Positions 13,717 to 24,350 of a stretch of DNA of 64,000 nt are shown piece by piece. The translations under genes and the position numbers were made by a program. The notes below the pieces were generated by a model. It was given only the letters and a program-made list of their open reading frames with translations, made no database searches and was not told the DNA's origin. Numbering within the stretch: the first letter of the stretch is position 1; each line of letters begins with the position of its first letter. This DNA comes from Cephalotrichum gorgonifer (lineage: Eukaryota > Ascomycota > Sordariomycetes > Microascales > Microascaceae): NCBI GenBank assembly GCA_900312665.1, contig ONZQ02000006.1:62001-126000 (forward strand). The letters are read 5' to 3'.

Positions 13717-15178
13717 TCATGCCCGAACCCCATCCCGAATCACAACCCCCAAAATCCAACAATTGACAAGGAAGAACAGTAGGGAGGAAACCCACAGCCC
13801 AGGGACAAAGGTAGGGTTCCCAAGGAACTCTAAATTGTAGGCTTGCTGGAGCCACATCGCCTGGGGAACAACCCACAGGGCCAGAGCAGCAACGCCGAGT
13901 TTCGGGGATGATAGGAAGCTGGACGACGGGAGGTAGAGAGGGAGGAAGATGAGGTACCAGAGGAAGTACTATCCGCCCCGTCCACCGTTAGCTCCATTGG
14001 AACTTTGAACCTTGTAGATAGGAAGGTTGGGGGAAGGGGGAGGAGGCTTACCTGGCTCGTACAGACTTTGTTAAAAGCGACGAAAGCAAAGGTCTGCGCC
14101 ATCATCGAGGCAGGGAGACTTCGCTTCGCAACCACGAGGGGAATTAATACGGCGGAAAGGAGTAGCTGGGGGATGAAGGCGAGAGACTCGGTCCGGAGGG
14201 GAGGTAGGTCGGAGGCGGATCGGCTGGAATTGAGGTAGAGGAGTACGTTGTAGGGACTGAAGTTGTGGCGGTGGTCGATTCGGGTGACGTGGTGAAGGAA
14301 AGTGTGCGTTATGAAGGGGGTACCGTATCTGACTCGTTAGCTTTTGGCTCATTAAATAGGGGCGCCGCAGGAGGGGGGCGGGTCGCGCACATTTGATACA
14401 TGAGCACGTTGAGGCCCATGAAGGTGGCGAGGCTTATGAGGGTGAGCTTCACCCTCTCGGGTGTGATAAATCGGACGGCCTTGTAGAGGAGCGATGCGTC
14501 GGGTGGTACGGCCAACTTCCCCCTCATCCTCTCCTCGTCCATCCACCATATGATGGCGGGAGCGTAGATGAACGGGTAAATCTTAAAGTGAACGCCCAGG
14601 CCGAGCAGAATGCCAGCCCAGCTCATGTTTCTTCTATACACGGCATATATCAGGGCCGCGGTGAGGACACCCAGTAGTCCCTCCGAGCTACCCCTCGTGC
14701 TGATTGTCGCGACCATAGGATTCAGGAGCCAGATGGCCGCGAACCGGTACGCCCTCTCGGGGTCCATGCCCCCGCCCGATCCGGCTCGCCCACCCTTCTC
14801 CACACTCCTGGCTGTACTCCGGGACCCTCCACCCCCCTCGATTAGAATCCTCGCAACCAACCACCCCGCCACCAGATCCGCTGCCGCAAAGATCACCTTC
14901 CCAAAGCTGAAGAACCACGTCGTGGGCACGAGAAGCCACGCAAGGAGTGGCGTGTACCTGTACGTCTCGCGGTCGTAGGGAGACCCTCCCAGCGAGACGA
15001 AGCGGGCGGCATCGGTGAAGACGAGATAGTCTATGTCCGTGTACTTCACGGGGGACAGGGCGTCTTGAAGGAGGCCGTAGAAGAGGAGGACAAGGCGGAG
15101 GAGGAAGGCTAGGGTCAAGAGGGGGATGGGGCGGGAAATGAGGGATAGGAGGGACATGGTGCGCGATGTGGAAGCCAT
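13717..15178 (-). CDS. GPI14: GPI mannosyltransferase 1 (PIG-M/Gpi14)
   Basis: This enzyme transfers the first alpha-1,4 mannose from dolichol-phosphate mannose to GlcN-(acyl)PI in the ER lumen during GPI-anchor assembly. Three exons (15178-14391, 14328-14052, 13968-13717) with introns of 62 and 83 nt give 438 residues. After the first membrane helix comes KYTDIDYLVFTDA, the family's lumenal acidic (DxD) motif. SPYDRETYRYTPLLAWLL and GLGVHFKIYPFIYAPAI follow, both typical of PIG-M. Exon 2 adds HHVTRIDHRHNFSPYN, the conserved RxDxRHNFSP segment. Many hydrophobic helices follow, as expected for this family. The gene is divergent from the TRAX homologue, sharing 343 bp that contain a CACGTG box. 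Family assignment is secure. Confidence 0.93.
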
Positions 15179-15521
15179 TACTTAGACTACGACATCTGAC
15201 CCTCTATATTCAGGGGGTGGCCTGTTCGAATATCTTCAGCAACGAACGCGCTGGATCATCGAACGTGTCTTTAGTGTATTCGAATTGCCCATAGGGAACG
15301 AAGTCACGTGCACAACAGTGGAAATATGTTCCACTTTTCCCACATGTGGGGCCTGAGCTTCAGGATCGGCCCGCTACAAGCTGTTTCAATTTACTCAGCG
15401 GACGTCATAAGTGAAGGAAGAGTGAGGCACCCATACGCCCACTTCCCAAACTTGACGAACAATTGGAATCGCCATCCCTGCCTCTCACCAACCACTCTGG
15501 GTGAATCACTCATTCGGAACT
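15179..15521. promoter_or_regulatory. Bidirectional promoter region of GPI14 and the TRAX homologue
   Basis: The 343 bp between the two divergent start codons must hold both promoters. A palindromic E-box, CACGTG, sits at 15305-15310; it is the kind of site bound by Cbf1/Pho4-type bHLH factors. Just beyond it AGTGGAA (15317-15323) and TTCCACT (15329-15335) form a 7-bp inverted repeat with a 5-nt spacer. That either site is used is inference. Confidence 0.45.
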
Positions 15522-16392
15522 ATGGGTATAAAGCGTGATCACACAGGCGAGACTGTGCCGGTGAGGGCGGCCCCTGGGAGGTTCCAATCGCTTTTTGAAG
15601 GCTTCAGGGCCGAGCTTGATGAGCACTATGACCGCCGGGAGAGGATCGTGAAGGCGTCGAGAGATGCAACCGCTCTTAGCAAGAAGATGTAAGGATTCAG
15701 CCATGAACTTAAATTCCATCTCCTTGAAGCTAACTTGCCATCTTAGTATCTTCGCCCTCCACAGGTAAATGATTTCATATACCCCGCCTCCCTTCGCTCC
15801 GGAAAAACTCATTCTAACCTCCACCAGATCCTCCGCCGTCAATGAAGCTCCCTCCCCCGCCATCCAAAAAGAAATCGACACCCACCAATCGAAGCTCTCT
15901 GATGCCCTCACTTCCATAGCCCCTGACCTCACACCCCTCAACCGCCACCGCTACTGGCTCCCCTGCCTGGAGGAGCTAGTCGAGGCACTGTCGTTCTCTC
16001 ACTACCTCCGCACCCAGACCCTCCTCGCCCCGTCTGATGCGCAGCTCGCGATCCCTGGAGGGATTCTCATGACGGAACGCGATTACATCTACGGCATCTT
16101 CGACCTCTTTGGCGAGATGATGAGGTTTGCGACGGCGAAGAGTCGCGCGCCGGGAGTGCTGGTGGCGGACGAGAGTGAGAAGGGGAGGAGCGTGATGGAG
16201 GACATCCGGGAGCTGGGGTGTGCGTTTGAGACGTTGCCCAAGGTGCCGGAGAAGGCGTTCACTATGAAGATGGAGACGATGAGGGTGAGTGTGAAGAAGG
16301 TGGAGACTCTTGGGTATCGGATGGTGATTCAGAGGGGGGAACATGCCGATGGGTGGGTTCCAGATGCGGACGACGATGAGAGGGAGGTATAA
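15522..16392 (+). CDS. Translin-associated factor X (TRAX) homologue
   Basis: TRAX is the catalytic subunit of C3PO, the translin/TRAX endoribonuclease that trims small RNAs and tRNA fragments; it has been described in Neurospora. Three exons (15522-15688, 15747-15764, 15828-16392) with 58- and 63-nt introns give 249 residues. Exon 2 is only 18 nt, yet it is needed to read KKIIFALHR, a family hallmark following FRAELDEHYDRRERIVKASRDATALS. The central GGILMTERDYIYGIFDLFGEMMRFAT matches the conserved helical core, and its acidic residues fit the TRAX active site. The ATG at 15522 is the first in frame; the longer frame to 15501 would need GTG. No translin gene lies in the window. TRAX is preferred over translin because of the FALHR segment and the ERD...E pattern. 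Confidence 0.88.
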
Positions 16393-17700
16393 GTAGGGAG
16401 CTAAAAGCATGGGATGTATAGACTGCCGACGTGTGGATGTGGTGCTAGGGATGATTCTTGCTAGTACCGGATCATCTTCATGATAGCTATACCTTGATGG
16501 CCAGTACCGGTGCACTCTAGTATTTAGTCGATTACAGACAGCAATCACCGACGGTGGGTCAGCGGCGTAGATTATCAGTTCCCGTTGGCCTTGAAGCTCG
16601 GGAACCAAACCGAGCATTTCTGGACTCGTTAAGAGATCTGATTCCCAAGGCACGGATAGCATACCACTAATAGACACAAAGCGATTCGCCGCCCTGTATA
16701 TGTGTGCCTTAAAGGTTGTCAACACCTGTTTTCCGGGCTCGGCCGCAGCCAATGTAGTACCGGTCGTCAACACACGCATCCAGCGGGACGAAAACAACCG
16801 AGGAAAAGTGAGTACCTGCCGCTTTGGGATCTTGCAGTCATGAAATTTCAACCAAGATCTTCGACGCTCGTAGGTAATTTCAAGTGAGGAGTAGCACTTG
16901 CCGAGAAGAAAGCTCGTCAGCATTCGTAGTTGTGATCGCGGGATCTCCCGAGAACCTACTCCGTGCTTGTATAACACCCTGACCCCTGACTAGAGATGAA
17001 CGAACCTGGCCCAGCTAGACTGACCAGGGCACTATTGATTAGACCTGTCGTTCTGGCCATTTTGGGTGAGCTCCGGCGACTCTCTAATTTTAACCCCGCT
17101 AACTCCACCTCGCCCGCAGGTCGCTGTGCCGTCCCAACCCTGCGACTTATCCCCGCTTTATTATACCTCGCTCTTCAACACAGCGATACTCGTACACGCA
17201 AGAATCAAACTGGATGTAGTCTGAATCCTGATATCGGCTCACGCTGCCACCGGAATATCCGCCCGATTTGTAAGATGATAGAAGTACACCCGTTGAATAT
17301 TTGACCATTCTCCAGGTTCGTCCTCAGGGCTCGGAGGAAACATACCTGCCGGTTGGATATCTTATCGGCATTAGCGCAGACCATTTTCGTCCCTTCTGCT
17401 CCACAAGAGCACATCTTTGGACCCTGGGAATGACACCTTGGCCCACACACCTCATGCTCTTGCATCCATTACCAGAGCCGGGCAGGCTCGGCATAGCATA
17501 CTAGCATACTTTAGTAATTGTTTCCAAACTAGGGGCCTGACCCTTCCATTGAGGCCGTCCATGGAGAGTTTAGTGCTGCTTGGTACAGCAAGGGCCATGC
17601 TTGTATATATTGATGCGCTTCCCTGTCCAAGCGATGAGTGCTTGCGGGCTGTCCCGTCCAACCTGCTCACCTCCCTGACTGTCCTCCTGTGTACTCCAAG
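16393..17700. other. Intergenic 1.3 kb with two unassigned open frames
   Basis: The minus strand stays open from 16977 through this space and into the antisense of the TRAX gene (333 codons in all). The plus strand carries a hydrophobic frame at 16996-17304 (starts MNEPGPARLTRALL) containing a possible in-frame 54-nt intron (GTGAGC...CTAAC...GCAG, about 17067-17120). I recognise neither. They start 18 bp apart on opposite strands, so both being genes is unlikely. One TACTCGTAC motif lies at 17187-17195. Confidence 0.4.
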
Positions 17701-18920
17701 ATGGGCTCGTTCCTTTCCAAGCACAAGAGGCGCTCCGCCAAGCATGTCGCCCCCCCGACGAAAGTAGATCCAGAGCTTTCCGAGGGCTCCAGCGGCACTC
17801 CCATCCCCCCCGCACAGGATAGTTCGTGCCCCTCAGTCATATTTCTCCACTCGTTTCTAAATCTGACAGGTAGATGCTAACGCTCGGCACCAGTCTTCTC
17901 CTTCACCTCCAAGATCCACCATGACACCTACCCCGAGATAGATCCCACGACCAAATCACCCTGCGCCGGCAAAGCGGTCCTTGTGACGGGCTCCAACCGC
18001 GGCATAGGTCTAGCCATCCTCCTCTCCTACGCCCGCGCTGGCGCCACCCACATCGCGCTCTGCTCACGTACCCCGTGCCCCGACGTCCCCCCGCAGCTCC
18101 GCGACGCGGCCGTTGCGGCCGGCTACTCCGAGCCCACTATCCTCTCACTCACAATCGATGTTACGGACCAGGAACAGATCAATACGGCGGCAAAGGAGCT
18201 AGAAGAGAAATGGGGGAGGCTCGACATCCTCATCAACAATGCGGGCTTCATGGCACCGGATGCTTGGGAGCCGCTGGGTAGGTCGGGATGGAAGGACTGG
18301 GACTATTGCATGGACGTGAACCTCATGGGTACAGCGAGGGTGACAAGAGCCTTTCTACCTGTCATGCTGAAGGGCGGAGACAAGACCGTCGTTAATATGG
18401 CATCGATCGGATCGATTTACGCGGATCGCGGCGGGGAATCGTACTCGTTGGCCAAGTTTGCGGTCTGCAGGCTTGCGGAGTTCCTTTGCGTCGGATATAA
18501 GGAGGAGGTGAGCTTCCCCTTAATCCCAACCTAGACCCCAACCCCCAATTCGACCGATTCATCGAGGTGAAAGAGGGGCTGCTGACAACAGCTCGTAGGG
18601 TGTCATATCGTACTCCATCCACCCAGGCGGGATCGACACCCCGTTAGCGAGAAACATGCCCCCATCCTTCCACCGTAAGTCCACGGACCGCCACGAGTCG
18701 GATATAAAACCAGGTATAAGTCTTGCTGACCTAAATAGACTTCCTCTGTGATACGGAGGCCCTCTCGGCCGATTCCATCGTCTTCCTAACTAGTAAGCGG
18801 CGCGCCTGGCTCGGCGGGCGGTGGGTCATGTGCAACTGGGACATGCCGGAACTGCTGGCCAGAGAGAAGGAGATCGTCGAGCACGAGCTTCTCAAGTTCA
18901 AGTGCCAAGGGCTATGCTGA
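17701..18920 (+). CDS. Short-chain dehydrogenase/reductase (SDR)
   Basis: This is an NAD(P)-dependent oxidoreductase of the classical SDR fold; the substrate is unknown. Four exons (17701-17821, 17894-18507, 18599-18674, 18739-18920) join in phase to give 330 residues. The coenzyme motif TGSNRGIG is at about 72-79, NNAG at 155-158, and the catalytic set Asn183 (DVNLMG), Ser211/214 (ASIGS), Tyr224 and Lys228 (YSLAK) is complete. SIHPGGIDTPLA fits the usual loop after the active site. The N-terminal ~70 residues before the Rossmann fold are longer than usual and basic at first (MGSFLSKHKRR). The first intron has a weak donor (GTTCGT at 17822), but it is the only GT that gives the right phase and a normal length (72 nt), and a TGCTAAC branch site precedes its acceptor. 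The start and first junction are therefore less certain than the rest. Confidence 0.87.
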
Positions 18921-19471
18921 GACCTATGAGGTATTTGAAGGGCGAGAGTTGATGAGTTGCGGATGCGTTTTGTTCTATACCCATCTCGGTTCTTGATGAA
19001 TTAAGCATGCTTTGCCACCAGACGCCGCGTTCTAGGTAGACATTCAATACAGACACGAATGCCGGCGCTAGGGTACTTACACATATGGCGTGAAGATTGG
19101 TAGGACAAGTACATTCAGGTGAGGGGCGGGTAGTTTTCCTGAGTGATATCAAGTGCTATGGGACGTCTGGGACGATAGTAATACCTCGCGCCGTTACTAC
19201 AAGGAACACTCGTATTAGCGTTATCATTGCCGTTCTCAGAGGCAGGTATCGAATTGTATTGATCGAGAGCTAGGATAGTTAGCTTAGCTGAGTGGTAATT
19301 GTTGGCCCCGCTCCCTATGAGAGGACGAATAAGTGTCAAGGTAATGGAGCCGGATTTAATAGTGTTTCGACATGTGCTTCCAAAAAAAAAATACCCCGCC
19401 ACGAACTTTTTTACCCCACCAAGCTTCCCTCTTCAGAAAATCAAGTGAAGCAACCGCCAGTCCAGCACATA
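18921..19471. other. Intergenic, SDR 3' end to DPH2 promoter
   Basis: These 551 bp contain the SDR 3' flank and the DPH2 upstream region. The DPH2 frame stays open upstream to 19292, but that part is A-rich and reads as leader. I see no RNA gene. Confidence 0.55.
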
Positions 19472-21097
19472 ATGGCAGACCTCGTCTCCGCCCCCGTCCT
19501 CTCGACCCCGGCGGAATATATCCTCGAACCCGCAGAAATCCCTTCCTCCGCAGATCTGCCGCCAAGGCGACCGGACGATGAACTCCGCGCCATCTACGAG
19601 ATCGAGCGCACGGCGCGCGAGATCAGGGCGGGAGGGTGGGGGAGGGTAGCGCTCCAGTTTCCGGACTCGATGCTCGGGGACGTCGCCTGGGTAGTCGGCG
19701 CTCTAAAAGCCGAACTAGACACAGATGTGGTCGGAGAGGATGCGCAGGCGCCGGCCTCAGAGAGGAGGGTGTCGCCGAAGTTATACGTCCTTGCCGATAC
19801 GTCCTACAGCGCGTGCTGCGTCGATGAGATAGCCGCAGAGCATGTCAATGCGCAGGTCGCGGTGCATTACGGTCGGTCATGCCTTTCCCCGACTGCGAGG
19901 CTGCCCGTGATATACATCTTCACGCGGTACCCGCTGGACCACGACGCCGTCGTCCGAGACGTCGAAGCGACCTTCCCAGAGAAGGAAACGAAGATTATCG
20001 TCATCGCCGATGTTACGTACCAAGATCACGTCCCCGCGATATGCGAGCTCCTCCTAGCACAAGGTTATAAGAATATACTGTCTACGGACGTCATCCATGA
20101 CCCCTCGGGGACGATACCCAATCGCAAACTCGTCCGTCCAGGCGGCGCCTCGGATGAAAACGAAGATCTATCGTCAGTAGACCTAACGACCTACTCCGGC
20201 TTCCACATCTCCACACCCCCAACCTCCCTCCTCCTCGCCCTTCACTCCCGTCTGAGCACCCTTCACATCCACCCCACCTCCTCGACCGCCGACGAGGCTC
20301 CCAACACCGCCGGACTCCTTCGCCGTCGCTTCGCCCGCGTCCTCTCCCTCGCCACCGCCGGCACGATCGGCATCCTGGTCAACACGCTTAGCGTGGCAAA
20401 CTACCTCTCCTCCATCCAGGTTCTGCGGCAGCGCATAGCGGCGGCAGGGAAGAAGAGCTATACCATCGTAGTAGGGAAACTCAACCCGGCGAAGCTGGCT
20501 AACTTTGCTGAGATTGAAGGGTGGGTTGTCGTGGGGTGCTGGGAGAGCGGGCTCGTGGAGGATGATCGGGCGTATTACCAACCCATCGTCACGCCTTTTG
20601 AGCTAGAAGTTGCCCTCATGGACGAGGATGAGAGGGTCTGGGGTGCAGAGTGGTGGGGTGGCATCGAGGGCTTGAGCATCGAGGATGGGACCAAGGACAC
20701 AGGGAAGACCGAAGAATCAGGGCGGGCGGATGGGTCGGGAGAGAGCGGGTTGGAGGCGCAGGTCGAGGTTGAGGGTGGGGTGGATGACGATGAGTCGCCC
20801 CCCCCTGAATTTGATCTCCGGACGGGGAAGCTCGTTAGCCGGAGCCGTCCGATGAGGGAGGCGGCCTCGTCGAGTAGCCCGGGTGGCGCGACCTCTGCGC
20901 TCGTAAAGAGAGATACAGCTGGCGAGCTGGCGACCATCAACGGCGTTGTCAGTACCGGGGCGGAATTCCTGCGGTCTCAAAGAACGTGGCAGGGTCTAGG
21001 GACCGACTTTACCGACGAGGAGAGCACGGTTGTGGAGGAGGGGAGGAGGGGCGTGGCGCGGGGGTATGTTGTCGGTGAAGATCCTACGAGGACATGA
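19472..21097 (+). CDS. DPH2: Diphthamide biosynthesis protein 2
   Basis: Dph2 forms a heterodimer with Dph1 that carries [4Fe-4S] clusters and transfers the 3-amino-3-carboxypropyl group of S-adenosylmethionine to a histidine of translation elongation factor 2, the first step of diphthamide synthesis in the cytosol. The gene is a single exon of 541 residues. Family text is clear: WGRVALQFPDSML near residue 56, VLADTSYSACCVDEIAAEH, VHYGRSCLSP and GTIGILVNTLSVANYL. The cluster-binding cysteines expected in Dph2 are present at 115/116, 137 and about 356 (VVVGCWESGL). An acidic, low-complexity insert at about 410-445 and a Ser-rich tail lengthen the C-terminus. I start at the ATG of MADLVSAP; an in-frame extension to 19292 has the look of untranslated leader. 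Confidence 0.93.
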   Translation: MADLVSAPVLSTPAEYILEPAEIPSSADLPPRRPDDELRAIYEIERTAREIRAGGWGRVALQFPDSMLGDVAWVVGALKAELDTDVVGEDAQAPASERRVSPKLYVLADTSYSACCVDEIAAEHVNAQVAVHYGRSCLSPTARLPVIYIFTRYPLDHDAVVRDVEATFPEKETKIIVIADVTYQDHVPAICELLLAQGYKNILSTDVIHDPSGTIPNRKLVRPGGASDENEDLSSVDLTTYSGFHISTPPTSLLLALHSRLSTLHIHPTSSTADEAPNTAGLLRRRFARVLSLATAGTIGILVNTLSVANYLSSIQVLRQRIAAAGKKSYTIVVGKLNPAKLANFAEIEGWVVVGCWESGLVEDDRAYYQPIVTPFELEVALMDEDERVWGAEWWGGIEGLSIEDGTKDTGKTEESGRADGSGESGLEAQVEVEGGVDDDESPPPEFDLRTGKLVSRSRPMREAASSSSPGGATSALVKRDTAGELATINGVVSTGAEFLRSQRTWQGLGTDFTDEESTVVEEGRRGVARGYVVGEDPTRT

Positions 21098-21565
21098 GCT
21101 AAAGTACCCATAAAGATAATGGCAGTCTTGAAAACTGGCCGACCAAAACATGTGTTTGCTGCACTGCTTGGCGTTTAGGGAAGGCGGCATAGTTTGGAAC
21201 TGATTTGTATGACGCCTGACTCTGGGGCTGCTGCTAACCCCACAACGGACGACGGTGAATATATACTTTAGAGAATTGAGGAACAAATGAAATATATAAA
21301 CGAGCTAGGAAACCCAAACTAAGACAAGGCTTAACCGAGATATCAACCGTATTACGCCGCATAATATAAAATATTCGTCGAGATTCCCACAACGGGCCAT
21401 CGCGGCAGGAAAACCATCCCTACTTCCCTCCCTCCATTCCCATTCCCATTCCCATTCCCATTCCCGTCTCTTTTCCGTCCCTTGCACCGCAACCCTACTC
21501 ATATATTCGTTTTATCGTGAGTCGACCCCTCCCATAAAGACAAACCGCCAGGCATGGTGAATGCC
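21098..21565. other. Intergenic, convergent 3' ends
   Basis: These 468 bp separate the stops of DPH2 and the MARVEL-domain gene. Apart from a CATTCC tandem repeat (listed separately) I see only AT-rich 3' flanking DNA. Confidence 0.6.
21435..21464. repeat. (CATTCC)5 hexanucleotide microsatellite
   Basis: Five exact CATTCC units sit in the convergent intergenic space. The unit is unrelated to the fungal telomere repeat TTAGGG. It is a likely length-polymorphic marker. Confidence 0.9.
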
Positions 21566-22249
21566 CTACACATACACCCTCCGGTGGTGGGAGCTCCTGC
21601 TACGGTGCGAGTGGTGACTCCCACTCCGGTGTGAGTGCCTCCTCGAGTGCGACCTCCTCCTATCGTGCCTGTCCTCGACCTTGTCCCCGTGCATCCACGC
21701 CAACACGCCCGTGAAGAAGAACATGAGAATCTCCATGATGCCGAACGCGAAGCACGCCTTGAGCATGGCGCAGGGCTTCGAGACAGTGATGTCGAAGCCG
21801 GGCCCGCTGATGCTCCCGAGGTTCCCGAAGTACACGACCCAGTCATTGTCGCGCTCGACGCGGGCGCAGTCGGCGGAGGTGATGTGGCGCAGCATGTAGA
21901 CGCCGGCGATAAAGGCGCCGACGAAGCAGAAGTCGACGAGGGAGACGAAGCTTGCGTTTGTGGAGGAGCGGTGGTAGGAGAAGAGGGTGAAGAAGGACCA
22001 AGCTAGCGCGAGGGTGGAGACGATGAAGAGGAGGAGGATGTAGGTCGGCGTGAGGAGGTTGTCTTCTACGAAGCCGTCGACGAACCAGGCGAGCATTCCG
22101 ACGGTGGGAATCTATGGTTGAGATTGTTTTTAGGTTAGCTACTGGGCTGGTTTGCGCATACAGCTTGCCCTGGCGAGAGGGAGGAAGGAACGTACGAGGA
22201 TGACGATTTGGCTTATGCGCCATCCGACGAAGAATAGTGCGAACCACAT
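21566..22249 (-). CDS. MARVEL-domain integral membrane protein
   Basis: This is a four-helix membrane protein of the MARVEL type, a fold found in proteins of membrane apposition and plasma-membrane microdomains. Two exons (22249-22196 and 22111-21566) join over an 84-nt intron to give 199 residues. Helix 1 spans the splice (MWFALFFVGWRISQIVIL, then IPTVGMLAWFV). Helices 2 and 3 are YILLLFIVSTLALAWSFFTLF and FVSLVDFCFVGAFIAGVYML. Helix 4 is ACFAFGIMEILMFFFTGVLAW. The tail after it is made almost entirely of Arg, His and Ser (SHSRRHSHRSGSHHSHRSRS) and should be cytosolic; it could bind lipid head groups, nucleic acid or metal, which is inference. The ATG at 22249 is preferred over upstream in-frame Met codons because the sequence before it is unlike protein. 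Confidence 0.8.
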
Positions 22250-24350
22250 AGTTGCGATGCGCTGGGTGCGCGGGTTCCTGCCTCTGAAAGGAGGTCTGGT
22301 TCGGCGGCGCTGAAGGATGCGAGCCGTGAACTGGTAGCTTGGGCTATTCGAAATGCGCAGGACACGGCGAAGCGCGGGGTTCGTTTGCCAGTCGCGAAAG
22401 CTGCCGACAAGTGATGCAAGCCAACTGATCAAAGCTGATGCGACGAGGAATTGTAGGACTGGCCGACCGATGTAAGATGGACAAAAAAGAAAAAAGTTGG
22501 GTAAATAAAGTTGGGATCTGTGCGACGGAGCAGGGGAGGGGTCCTGCGACAATATGTACGGGAGTGGGGGAGGGGCCGGAAGTGCTTGCGCAAGCAAGGA
22601 AAATGGGAAGGTTGGTGTGATCCTGTTTTTGCTTGTGTGCGACTGACTGGGAAACTACTACCACCAAGATGATTGAAACAGGGCAATACCTGTAATACGA
22701 GGCCAGTACGCGCCCAGTGTCATATTTACGAGTAAGATCCTTGGAATCCTGCATGCGAGAAATTGTGGAGAGGAGTCCGTGTTTCCCGGCTGCGAAGGCT
22801 TCAAAAAAGACAAGATGCCGTCACATTCCCAACCTCTTCATTGGCGGCGTTTCCACTCCAAAAGGCACCCCGGCAGCGAATCCTACAGCCGGATGCGGAC
22901 ATATTGTGCGAGAGCTTAATATTTGAAGTTGAAACCCGGATCCTCCCCTGTATTTGCCATTCTGGGAAGGACCCGACCCTATATCCAGGAACGCCTCCAC
23001 CGGAAGCGCGAGCTGGAAACCCTATCGGGGAGCTTCCCTGAAGCTTCCTTCCTGATGACGTCGCCATCCACAAGTACATTACTTGCAGTTTGTACGGTAG
23101 ACAGCCACCTCCTGCGGGCGGCTGCTGGCAGGCGTCACTGTTTGTATCCCGCACTTATCCATGTTTCTCGAGTGTCCATCCCTAAGACCTCCTTCCGTCA
23201 CGATAGATCATCCGTGGGCTGTCAGAGCAAGAGATGCAGTTTGGCAGGCGGATGTTCCGGCCTAGATGTCTCACCTCCTTCATGATCCACTAGATTGGGG
23301 GATGAAATTAATTCCGGGGCTGGTCCAGAAGGCCGGGCTCGAAATTCGGGGTGGCTGGGACACGTGGTGGGGGCGTTGCCCCACACGGATCCACCCAGCC
23401 ATCTCCATGGTTGCCATACATTTTGCTCGTCGTTCACCTTTGACACCAAACTTTGATGGGGTGGGCCCCCACCACAGACCTGACAAGAAGATACCGTGTC
23501 AATGTACAGTGCATACAGAAGGCTAAAATACAAGCTCGTCTTTGGTCTTGCGGTTGTGCCACATTCTCCTGGCACAGAAGCCCACTGGCAGGTGTGCGGG
23601 GTCATGGGCCGTGTGACAGCCCCCCCAATCTCGTGACAGCTTCACCCGAGACATCGACATCCAGATTGGGTCTCACATCCTCCCAAAAAAGCCCGTCTCC
23701 ATCCTGTTGGCTGGATTTGAGGTGTAGTATCCTGGGATTTCGCATCCTTTCCAGTGTATCCTCCCCCTTGCGTGAATTCAAATATCAACCCCCTCTCTCC
23801 CTCCCTCTCAACAACAGATGAGCCAACCAAGACAGCCATGCAAGTGTGGCGCCGGGCGGGGTCTCATGACATGCTTGATCTGGCGAAGACTTTCCTGGCG
23901 CCTCGCAACCAAGGGACGTTCGGACGCTCCACTGGCCCGCCTATAGGCATGGTTTTCGGTGCTCTACTTCGAGTGGCACATCACAACCCCTCTTTTAGAG
24001 GAAGGTCCCTCTGAATGCTCGCGATGAAAGTTCGATCTTGTTTGGGAGGAAGAAATGATGTTCTCCGTGGCTGTTCCCATCTTATAAATCCCCATCCAGG
24101 AAGACGCCCCTTTTTCCATTTCCCCCATAAATCAAATGTAACGCCTGCCAGTCGTCTCTTTCCTTGCCCTCTCCGGTCTGGGGCATCAATTCAACAAGCG
24201 TGCCACGAAGCACGGGATGTTTGCCCTCGCCCGGGATGCATTTAGCGTAACAACAGTTGTACACAAAAGATGGGCCCTTTTCCATCCTTCGACAAGTAAC
24301 AGTTGGATCAGGCACCCGTATCATGCCCACCATCCAGGTCATCCCCGTGT
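22250..24350. other. Intergenic 2.1 kb
   Basis: The first ~500 bp are the likely leader and promoter of the MARVEL gene. The rest carries only short open frames on both strands with no family resemblance. The last ~300 bp may hold the 3' UTR or a missed terminal exon of the low-complexity gene that ends at 24351. I see no RNA gene or transposon. Confidence 0.5.

Noticed and set aside
21435..21464. CATTCC repeat as telomeric or satellite DNA
   Set aside because: Only five units occur in a convergent intergenic space, and the unit does not match TTAGGG.
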